Source: Halanaerobiales bacterium
GTDB taxonomy: Bacteria > Bacillota_F > Halanaerobiia > Halanaerobiales > DTU029
Direction: 5' to 3'
Assembly (NCBI GenBank): GCA_016278415.1
Contig: JADQBV010000397.1
Coordinates: 1-18,051, forward strand
Length of the DNA stretch: 18,051 nt
Below the pieces are notes generated by a model. The model made no database searches and was not told where the DNA came from. It saw only the letters and a program-made list of their open reading frames with translations. The position numbers were made by a program, and so were the translations under genes. Below are positions 9,301-16,100 of the stretch, one piece after another (positions within the stretch are counted from its first letter, which is position 1; every line of letters starts with the position of its first letter).

Positions 9301-9497
9301 TAATCTTTACCCGCACTGAAAGCCCAATGGGTATCTAGATCATTATCAATTAAGTATAGACCAGGTTGACCGGGATTAGTATTTGCCCCGCTTAAAACGT
9401 TGTCTACACCTATATTTTGAGTATTTGCCATTATGGGTGATACTATTGTAAATAGCAGAATAGTAATAACAATTAAATACTTAATTATTTTTTTCAA
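1..9497 (-). CDS. Giant secreted RHS/YD-repeat protein with discoidin, beta-helix, Ig and FN3 modules (C-terminus beyond window)
   Basis: The frame is open for 3165 codons with no stop and runs off the left edge. I place the start at TTG 9497 because AGAGGGG (9507-9513) sits 9 bases upstream and gives a textbook signal peptide (KK, hydrophobic core, SPIMA, cleavage after residue 24). Domains by approximate residue: discoidin-like 26-150; a second discoidin-like 166-346 interrupted by an Asn/Gly-rich insertion; a beta-rich region 355-455; a glycine-rich beta-helical, DUF7305-like region 516-723; Ig-like modules 730-1243; FN3 1245-1341; a domain ending NHFSSFSV 1390-1480; an RHS entry region with LPGRNGFDFVLSRRYD at 1527-1542; YD repeats 2026-3023 (for example EYEYDALGRTTTI); and a discoidin-like domain 3047-3165. 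RHS shells of the WapA, teneurin and TcC type commonly enclose a variable C-terminal toxin. That end is not visible, so toxin function is inference. It follows the adhesin-like gene in one operon. Secretion and the RHS class are secure; the role is not. Confidence 0.93.
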   Translation of the reverse strand, partial: MKKIIKYLIVITILLFTIVSPIMANTQNIGVDNVLSGANTNPGQPGLYLIDNDLDTHWAFSAGKDYDWAEIILNRKTLIQAIELEGYLAPDTELKIEYFQGGHWLPFMAPTVKELGTERLIDLSYDQVVSSRIRLTVSGNGLSSSYLAELKVLGIPAEEYYHRINPVGVTASDNTDPAYKAEFLSDGNTYTLWKTVKEQKDWQDRKFDEILDELSGIDQYHDGNNGNNGNNSNNNRNRGNKGNSNNQQSNAEVEFNLGEVYKLDNVKLYLTDHLKGSIEFHTYQNGDWQYLDSLATIPEGLEPGWFRLNIEDRGITTERVKVIVTGYGGELGGISEVEFWGTGKYYGETPKLIGIQEPQLLDKEINSQFEIVKREIKNYTLELAVKGDSNQKLKLELNGNQMELEPAFSLRGYTIYKKELTKEDFWIGENYLKVYQADNLALVNSRLSSIVRTKNVSQVVDGLLFESPKDSREMEVNLSNLELSLPPFPEILKAPYIPGNGSRKIEDWNAPVVIDQDQKYDTLTVNTELKLDTSNGDINLIVKNLQIGSNASISITGNGRVNLFIDNDLNIRNGSRINSSGKDESMSVYHTGNRIDVQGGVGGQGQYKLVGDIYTEAADIFIQNGASFKGKLYALNGDITIRGGITASELLYAKKGNITITGGANVSGRIISAGNKVEIYGGSTFDGSGVKGGLFAPYADIYIDQGATIKGEISARANKVHIGNINHQHSFYKIPEIKNFENKYLEEVTVYSTIDNPIIYLYAWIDNNWVEVYQTAEGLKSSIFKEYLRTDKLLIKNPEGVPITEVTVKYSTENNREPGVEILQPADYQQLTHQELSRDKVIAFVDNPDTEVSINGQNSYHRGHYFWLEANRVNAGSNKANQITAVAKDSLGRVNYDTKTIYVGNQTLLDVNLADEIIYTEEAILTLNGTIKHPLNKLEINGEPVNISGQNFSKDIELGSGLNLIKIEGTKTEWQGKKEFSNIIYRKVVKTTPVSLIINSPLDGYYTNQDSIVVSGIVNGLGELSVKVNEIQADQDGAVFTSQPVELDEGSNIISIIAFNNSGRIEKEITVIKDTTAPVLSDILPEDSYISNASLLTVTGQVTDLSPVQVYVNNKVSSVNDTSFINELTLIDGHYPITVKAVDMAGNQAYHNFNVIVDTNAPEAFEVIADPAVWTNNTQPVITFNTIDQVSGISHYQLKIDDGEYLETKSPYQLPAQSDGEHTITVKAVDKAGWETISNTKVYIDTTPPIKPENFRVIPGNAKIILKWDASSEDVVKYLIAKNNGESTEITDQTDYFTINDTEYIDNNLSNGKKYTYQILAIDRAGNRSQLTEWKTATVGLTETPYNPEEGAIVEYEGVALAMSQEGLSDDIDKITVTELRSDELEEKMVYPQIGSMYEFSVYKEGKEEPEENMIAEEGYMGSISYDESDIPEGFPEQNLGVYHYDTMFGRWFKIPSAGVDVENNKIYFITNHFSSFSVQATIIQDLTPQEYKDAGHSPLKTYSEHGGVTVSPQFGTASTQASELVLPGRNGFDFVLSRRYDTATARNDAFALAINGKIGFDIIDGGGAIKESIDIMKMIEGFKENTNWANEASKNILQILEEYLFNQGDFAYSMGQGWRINIPYVKAANSSMLLRTAEGNMHYINEMRLADVIDFVPNMHRTLKFEQHEGDDFTLYVEQVYSPVDITTLLGTNSIKSRWYGLGYKLIMKDGTTYELDGLGRTTKMTDPTGLNTIEYHYDGMQLDYIKDSVDRIIRFDYETELLWPRISRIWVENDPLNREVKYNVGSDNVLHSAVDVQGRESYYEYDFRLMYGGDAGFTVNILNIILKIVGGPFAELAGSVFGANDIELHGNLKAQIVQPMEEMKAPGQGLTKIHYGQPTLMYGSCDVNWFLFVPVSVTFSVNMEQYLLADRIEVYLEDGKRVKTTNYDYNIDYYKWHQPMNYQTVENDGKRKTIYRYKPAAKKRYRWEDRSFEIEDGFEIDIPMLFWKYHVLGMLDEIEIRDSKTNNTLQRQQYKYNMEKMRPKQIKTIRGSDYTQVNYQYDNWGNVEYSKEYSTAHNRENIVESWTYYLNADSSKNPAQPWKPSPYTQGVINNNIHTLPGGKLVKNYIPDGEGNLTVQYLDSYNKYNNIGQLTDTANWDGDEWLENSFEYYPEDGSLKQKTNPEGHQTHYDYDSHGFLQKITEEDIVDVQGNLRDIVSEFSYDYRTGWKEWEKNPRGYITEYEYDALGRTTTITAPDDDDEIDWIPDGYSADFRDNNPVTTIEYNDSDLYSIVTDPMGSRIKYDFDKLGNLVEEVKYDRDDNGNYQEAAVTTLEYDGWGNITAISDPNGNAEGPIWKYTTKYQYDALGNNSAIIYPDETEIQSDNPVKAMDYDYWSNLLTITNEEGAETEHYLDMNNRVVKEVKYNRKANYVVEKIISEQYYDGLGNQVIAVDPDGNKTVQKYNELNKLVRIDLPEEEFYENGNKVIISPYQEHKYNKAGFKVEDIVNIASNKEQITEYDVDNLGRVIRTSTSYTDKDGSMVDVVNEIYYDANGNKVKEVDANNTPLSLEEQKAYSYTYSARDKLLEETDLAGNTTSYTYDKADRRITMTDPRGNSGQYDGDFTLIYHYDDLNRLVMGELPKTKDDTEKPVVNLKYDPRGNLEERIAPDGGKSTYRYYPRNLLKTETVEGEDKSYTSNYRYDKAGNQTKIIDPDLNETIKVYDDLNRVIKIRYPEGNEEEIEYDKRGNKSAYEDGRDNRTEYLYDAYGRISKVTDAKRNETKYMYDRMGNLTLKVNRLGHETEYNYDELNRLVSEEDSLNNVTEYAYDAVGNRESRKDPNGTESSYQYYDNYLVQQITMSNGEKSHSISYKYDESGFQKEVQDGDVITKYNTYNGTYTPDPYGRIYKKTDIVDGQSFSTDYQYDIMGRVTGIKTPRGEWVEYDYNTIGELTAVPGYVTDTSYNSRGMLESVTAANGIINSYNYDMNGRTTDLSYNNQATVLKDYSLQYDNANNIVYKNDNKYNYDRLNQLVLADLKGKFENKPAEEEQLTFQELDDYTGQKRLENEVEQLAIVELDYAAGSIGVDLDGTFPITKLTLTPDNPVNRVKEKDIDIYESKDNLEYSRVSNWEYYKDEDGEITILFNEPVETRFIKLKSYFDERDEEFKPVNMAEFINTAEDLIKV
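430..3420 (-). repeat. YD-repeat array encoding the RHS shell
   Basis: About 1000 residues of degenerate units of roughly 20 residues, with the pattern Y-D-x-x-G-R/N followed by a short polar strand and an E/T-x-Y. Legible units include YDALGRTTTI, YDGWGNITAI, YDDLNRVIKI, YDAYGRISKV, YDRMGNLTLK, YDELNRLVSE and YDAVGNRESR. At DNA level this shows as recurring atcata and tcatag triplet phrases on the plus strand. The units are divergent at both protein and DNA level, so they are old repeats rather than recent tandem copies. In known RHS proteins such repeats wrap as a beta-sheet spiral forming a hollow shell. Confidence 0.92.
7330..7950 (-). other. Glycine-rich beta-helical (DUF7305-like) region of the RHS protein
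   Basis: Residues about 516-723 are built of short turns repeating hydrophobic-x-hydrophobic strands and G/N corners, for example GDITIRGGITASELLYAKKG, then NITITGGANVSGRIISAGNK, then VEIYGGSTFDGSGVKGGLFA and YADIYIDQGATIKGEISARA. The alternation of 'I.I.GG..' with 'G.i.A..' and the phrase GLFAPYADI resemble DUF7305-type domains found in type IV pilus-associated and surface proteins, and bactofilin-like beta-helices more generally. It is predicted to form a rigid stalk. The family name is my recognition by eye; the repeat geometry is directly visible. Confidence 0.6.
8802..8828 (-). repeat. 9-bp tandem repeat encoding an Asn/Gly tract
   Basis: Three consecutive 9-base units on the plus strand: actgttatt, accgttatt, accgttatt, with one base difference in the first. 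They code on the minus strand for the repeating G/S-N-N part of a longer Asn/Gly/Ser/Arg tract (about 8762-8840). The unit is a multiple of three, so gain or loss of copies would keep the frame and only change linker length. Confidence 0.85.
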
Positions 9498-9506
9498 TCT
9501 AATCAT

Positions 9507-9513
9507 CCCCTCT
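9507..9513 (-). promoter_or_regulatory. Ribosome binding site for the RHS gene
   Basis: On the minus strand AGAGGGG is followed by ATGATTAGA and then TTG. An ATG directly abuts the G-run with no spacer, so the TTG at 9497, nine bases away, is the more plausible start. The layout GGGG-(A)TGATTA-x-A-start is almost the same as in front of the upstream gene, which supports this choice. The site lies between the stop codon of the upstream gene (9514-9516) and the start, so the two genes are probably translationally coupled. Confidence 0.7.
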
Positions 9514-10100
9514 TTATTGACCTATATTCCCAGAATTACCGTCAATACTATTTAAATAATCAATTGTAATTTTATTTAGTTCCTGATGATAGTAATCTAT
9601 CCCATTTCCACTAAAGATAGAATCTATTACAAAGGGCTGTCCACCATTGTCTTCCTTTATTCCATATAATAGATTATCTATGAATTGTGAACCAACTACC
9701 TCTGGATTACTACCATAGACATGTAAACCAACTTTGTTATTTCTAAAAATAGAATCCTGAATAAGGGCCTGTCCACTCTCTATAACAGTTATAGCTCGGA
9801 AAGCATCCCTAATATCTAGACCTGTTATATTAGCATGACCGATTATTCTTATTCCCTGCCAGCTATCTATTTGATTCTTTACTGAAGAAATCATCACTTC
9901 TTTACCAATTTCACCAGCAATCTCTAGTTCCCCTTCAATATCAAGTAGATGATTATAACCAGTCTCTCCAGGTATCCCATCAACAATTACTGCTGTTTCA
10001 GGTAATACAGTTAGCTTAATTCCAATTGGTACTAGAACATCATCATAGATTCGATGATTTTTACTCCAGGTTTCATCCATATATAACTGTCCTCTAGTGG
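9514..10100 (-). other. Right-handed beta-helix-like C-terminus of the adhesin-like protein
   Basis: The last ~195 residues show short strand-turn rungs: DDVLVPIGIKLTVLPETAVI, LDIEGELEIAGEIGKEVMIS, SWQGIRIIGHANITGLDIRD, GQALIQDSIFRNNKVGLHVY and GSQFIDNLLYGIKEDNGGQP. The series of I/L-x-N-N and S-x-F/I-x-x-N-x-x-G-I rungs is that of parallel beta-helix (Pbh1/NosD-like) repeats. In related secreted proteins they act as carbohydrate-contacting or structural stalks. Only about seven or eight rungs are present and no capping or anchoring domain follows, which is short for this fold. Confidence 0.65.
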
Positions 10101-13100
10101 TATTATCAACTTTAACCTTTGTTACCACAGTAGTAACCCCATCATCAACATCAGTAGCTATGAGGGTAATAATATACTCATCTAGTTCTGTATAAATATG
10201 TTCAGGACAGGAATCGTAAAGTATAGTTGAAGGGTCTTCACCTGTATCCCATATATAGTCTAAATCCGACCCGCTATCAGGGTCATATGCTGTTAATGGC
10301 TCTAAGATAAGTTCTTTTCCTTTAGTTGTATAGAAGGCAATACCATCCTCATCCTCTGAGAAAGTTATTATAGGTGGTTGATTAACCCTAATTTGTTTAC
10401 TTACTTCATTTACCATGATATTCCCTGCCTTATCAACTACAATAGGCTTAAGGTTATATACACCATAAGCATTATCAATAAAATCAAAGATATATTCTTG
10501 TTCAGCTAATAAACCCTCTTCAGTCGGATATTCTACTGCTTCTCCTCCAGGTTTTGTCAGTACGAAAGATACATTAGCTGTCTCACTAAGCATATACTTA
10601 AGCTGTCCTGGTTTTTCAACTGACGGGTTATTAAAGACTAGTTCATCAGTAATATCACTAAAGGTAAGTATAGGGGGAGTTATATCAATTATTACAGGTT
10701 CCTCACTATATTTTATTGTACTTAAACCAACAGAATTAAATAATTCTACTACAAGGTAGTAGGCTTTCTCTTCAAGTTCTAGATCACTTATCATATTATC
10801 AAACTCAGCAATTGCTTGGTTTAGTGGGTCAGTTTCCCAGTTCTGATCGTCTTTTTCTTCAGAAACACTAATACGATAATGTGTAATTTTACTTTCTATT
10901 TCCGCACCATCATATATTAAGTTGAGTGCCTTTATTTTATCTGTAGTATTGACTGTTTCTGGACCACTAATACTAATCTCATCCACAATCGGAGGGGTAT
11001 GATCTACAATTATTTTCTTACTCTTTTTAATCTCTGACCACATATCTACATTGTCTTTTACCCTTGCCCTTAGATATATTTCTTTACCACTTTTTAAGCT
11101 TCCTGTATCTAGAATAGTTTTAATAAGGTCTTCTATTTCAGCATGGTCAGCAAGATTTATTACCTCATGCCAGTTTCCACTATATAAAGTAGGGTTGACA
11201 TAAGTACCAAGTGCATATTGATATGTGCTAATACCAGAACCAAATTCATTGTCTTGAGCTTTGATTATAGTTTCAAATTCATTATGTACATAATCAGGAT
11301 GGACTAGTTCAGTTACCTCTGGTGGTGTACGGTCTAATATTACCACTGGACTTAATCCTACTTCCTCAAATTGATCTCCACTACGGGAATGATTACCAGC
11401 TGCATTAATTGCCCTAACTTTTAGATAGTATCTTCCATCATTAAATGTTGATGCATCAATAGTAAGAATCTTTGATAACCCATTGTTATCCCACTGTTCA
11501 GGTGTTTTAGTAGGGTTAGTTACTAAGGCTGTCTCATACCAGACTATTGGAGATCTACTTGAATCTAGATCTACATCCCAGTCAAATATTAGATTATCAC
11601 CTGAGGCTATACCATTAACATTTATTATTTTAGGTGCAGTAATATCCAATATTACACCACTACTGTATCCTGTCTGTGAGATTAATTCAGCACCGTTATA
11701 GCTTTCTCCAGCAAATTTATAGATTTCTCCTTCTTCAAAGTTGGGATTGTTTATATCGATTACCTGTGCTTTATTATACTCGTTTTCATCTTCAATAGGA
11801 TATTCCGTCCATTGTATCCTATCTATATCCTTTAACTCATCTTTTAAACCATAGACATACTCATACTTATTAACCCTTGATTGAGGGTCATTTGATTCAA
11901 TCCAGAGTTTTACATCTTCTATACTATTTAGGTAGTTAACTTCCTTTTCAATTTCCTCTCCATCTAGATTAATAGTACTGAGCACTCGTAATTCAGGAAT
12001 TGATGGTGCATCCCTATCTACTATTAATCCATCAGCTGAACCAATATTTTCCAAGCCAGCTCCATTTTGTGTTTTAACAGCAAAATAGTAAGTTGTTCCA
12101 TTAGTTATTTCATCATCAACAATCTGGGTGATATTATCAAATCTAACTTTTAAAGTGCTATCTACTTCATTCCAAGTTAAAGACTGATTATCTAAGGTTA
12201 AATCTGATATCTCTTTTGAATATGCCCAGTAATACTTACTATTTCCACTTTCCGAATCCAATCTATTCTGAAGCTCTGTCATAGTCCAATCCAGTATTAT
12301 AGTCTGCTCAAGATTTATATAATGAGCATGGTCATCTACTATGGGTGCAGGTGGTGGTGTATCATCTATAATAATACTGGTACCAGAAAGATCTGCCTGC
12401 CTTTCAGCACCATTAGTAATCCGTAACATTGGATAATAGTGTTGTCCTGTATTCAGATCTAATGCCTTTCCATTACTGTCATAATTAAGGGTATTATTTA
12501 TTAATTCTACCCAACCGTCTGTAGCATCAGTCTGATTATAACCTGTACCAAGGGCTACTTCTACCTTTAGTTTTCCAGATTCTTCATCATTACCATCCCA
12601 ATCAAATTTTATTTTATCTGAAGTACTGTATTCAGGTGAATTAAAAGTATTTATTACAGGATATGTAGTATCTACTGTTACACCAGCACTGTTTTCCTGT
12701 AATGCTGGAATCTCCTCAATAAATACAGCAGTTATTTCAAATTGATAGGTTTGTCCCTGTTCCAGATTAAGCCCTGATACAGTCACCTGGTTTTCGTCTA
12801 CAGTCACATCTTCAGTTATATATTCACCATCCCTTATTTTTATCCGGAAACTGTACTCCTTTATCTCTTTCTCACCACTATACTGCCACTCAGCACTCAA
12901 CTGTGTATCCGATGCAGTATATGGCCCCTCATCATTTACTATTAACTTCTCTTGTTTATTATCTACTTCTATATTATTACCCTGGTAACTGCTTGTCTTA
13001 TCTGCAGCATTTCTTACTAGGAGAGTTGTGTAATATGTTCCATCACTTACCTCAGGTAATCTCAGTCTATATTTCGAATTTATAAACTCCATTTCCATAT

Positions 13101-16100
13101 ATCCGTCAATATTACCAGCGATTAATGATGTCAATTCCCTTCCACCAGGTGTTGAACCAATGGCTAACTTATATGACTTAATGGGGGAATGACTGTCTAC
13201 TGCCTCTGTAGTAAAAGTAATGACCTCACCTGAAATAAACTTACCATCAGGTACAGTTAAATATACATTAGTCGGAGCAGAACTATCGTAAATAAAGTTT
13301 TCACTTTTAATTGTGGTTGAATTACCAACTCTATTACTGGCTCGGAAGACAAGGCAATATTCCGCCCCATCAGTTAATAATGTATTTTTAATGGATTTCA
13401 AATCAAGCCATTCACTATTTATATATTCATCATTATTAATTGAATAAACCCTATATCCACTATCATCAATATCACTTTCCTCATCAACAGCAGAACTTTC
13501 TATACTTAATTCTTCTAAGCTGGAAAGATACTGATTAGCACCATATGCTTTTAATTCAGATACTTCCAGAGATAAGCTAGGAGGGGTACGGTCTATTAAT
13601 ATTGGATTATCAAGGTAAGTAATTTCTGTGCTATTACCTACATTATCTTCTGCTTGAATAGCCAGATAGTATTGCTGACCATCGATAAGATCAGACATAT
13701 CCAATTCCAGTTGATAAGAGTCTATCCCATCATCAATATTTTTAGTTTTGGCCTGCAGACTCTCTTCATCACCCTGATTAGTAACAAACCAATATTTTAG
13801 TTTACTAACTCCAGATGCAAAATCATTCGATAAAGAGTCTTCCATATCTATATATAGATCTACACGGTTTCTATATGTTTTGTATATTCCTGATTCCATC
13901 AAAGTATCAAGACTATATGAATTAATTTGTGGTATGGTATAATCAACTTTTATTTCTTTATTAAGTATATTGGATTCATTACTTGCTTTATCAAAGGCTG
14001 AAAGCTGCAGTGTATATTCCCCTTCTATTAAAGGCAACTGAGCAATCCAACCATTATTCCCATCCGGTGTTAATTCTGTTATTATTCTTTTCTCTGTAAG
14101 AGTACCATCTGCATAAACTAGAATATATGATATATAATCTATATCACTAAATACTTCATTAGGATTACTGCTTTCTTTTATATCATTTGCTGTAACAGTT
14201 ATACTTTCTTTATTAGTATAGAGATCAAGCTCTTCTATTTCGATTGTTGGCCTATTAAGATCTACTGTAAAGGTTACTTTATCACTTATACTCTCTTCAT
14301 GATAATCCTCTGTATCTTCTTTTGCTTTAACATACCATGTATATGTCTTGCCATGTTCAGTAGTATCAACAGAATCTATTATTAAAGGAGTATTATCAGG
14401 TTTGCCTTCATTATATATATTCCATATTTCAGGTTCATTGTTACTATAATTTCCTTCAGCCCAATACACGATATGATCAATAGTATCTTTATCTACATCA
14501 TTAGCTGGGATATAGTTAAATTCCACCTGATTGCTTTCATTTATGTTAACTGTCCAATTCTGCGGGTAACTGTTATTATCTATAATTGGTTTTGTTGGTG
14601 GAGTGTTAGGTACTTCTATATTTTCTTCTACAGCCGCATATGTTGGATCACCTGATTCATTATATGCTACTAAACGATAATCATTTACCTGGTGAGCTTC
14701 TAAAAGGCTATGAATAAACGTAGCATTTACTGACAGTTCTATATTTCCATTCATTGCCTTACTAAATTCTCCATTCTCAAATATCCCAAATTCCAATACA
14801 TGAGAAGATACATTACCTGAGTTTGGCTCAATTAGCGAGAACTCTAAATAGTGTTCATATTCATCACTATATCCACCTGAAATATTCCCTATTTCACCCA
14901 CTTGTGCCTTTGTATAGGCGGTATAATTAGCTGGCTCTGATCGGTTGCCAGCCTTATCTACAGCGATAACTTCTATAGCTACAGCTTGGTTGTATCCTAG
15001 ATCATTAACGCTTATCTCATAACTTCCTATAGATATTTCACCTTCAAGAGAAAGCTCAGCATCTTTTTCCTCATTATTATATTTAACTATAAAATCTGAT
15101 ACATCATCAGCGGTATTTTGCCATGTAAAAATTATAGTAGGATTATTGTTTTTAGTACTATGATTATGAGTAAAATATGAAGATAATGGTGGTGAAGTAG
15201 TGTCTAGTTTGCAATTTTCAGAGATCACTCTTTTATTTCCAGCATTATCCGTTATTTCTATTGATACTGTTCTTTGCCCATCGTTACCACTTTCTAATAT
15301 CCAAGGGAGATTATATTGATTGTCTCGACTAACTTCCATTCCAGCTATTCCATCTGATATTTCAAATGATATATCCGTGTCTAAATTACCTTCTACATCT
15401 ATAGCATCTACCATATTATATATCTTTGCTGGTTTAGTAGTACCATTATATATAGTTAGCTTTTCTATACCAGAGTCAATTACTCCATTACTATCTGTTA
15501 AGTCAGTAATTTCCAGTCTAACCTCTTCTGTGTTTGTTGGGATTTCTTCTGTATATTCAACCCCACTAGTATTTGTAATAGCGAGATTTCCATTTGGTTG
15601 AGTTGTATCCACTATTATTGTTCTTTTATCTGTTTCGTAGGTGATATTAAAATCAAAGTTTTCATTTGACTCTTCTACTTCTAACCACCAGAGCCATTCT
15701 CCATCTGAAGGGAATTTATATGTTATAGATCCCGATTGAAAATCCTCGGTAATTCTCTGTGCTATCCCATTCTCGCCTAGCTGATACCATCCGAGAAACC
15801 TAATAATATCTCCTTCTATATCAGTATCTGGAATATTTTCAATAACTAATTCTTTACTAATTGGATTATTATCTGTACTAGGCAAATTTAAGTCTGCATT
15901 AATATTTGGAATAATAACTGTATTTGATATGAAGTCTTCTGATTTTTCATTACCATTTAGCGTGTATACTTTATATCTATAACTGCTATGACTAACTAGT
16001 TCATTATTGTCTTTATATATAAAGTTATTATCTAATAATGAATTATAGCTTACTTGTTCTAATTCCACCCAACTATTAGTCCCAGGATTTTTCCTTTCTA

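Noticed and set aside
9504..9506. ATG as start of the RHS gene
   Set aside because: It directly abuts the Shine-Dalgarno G-run with no spacer. The in-frame TTG nine bases from it has normal spacing. ATG is still possible and would add only three residues (MIR).
9480..9530. Frameshift or split of one ancestral gene between the two giant proteins
   Set aside because: The second gene has its own ribosome site and complete signal peptide, so it is a genuine separate gene rather than a broken continuation.
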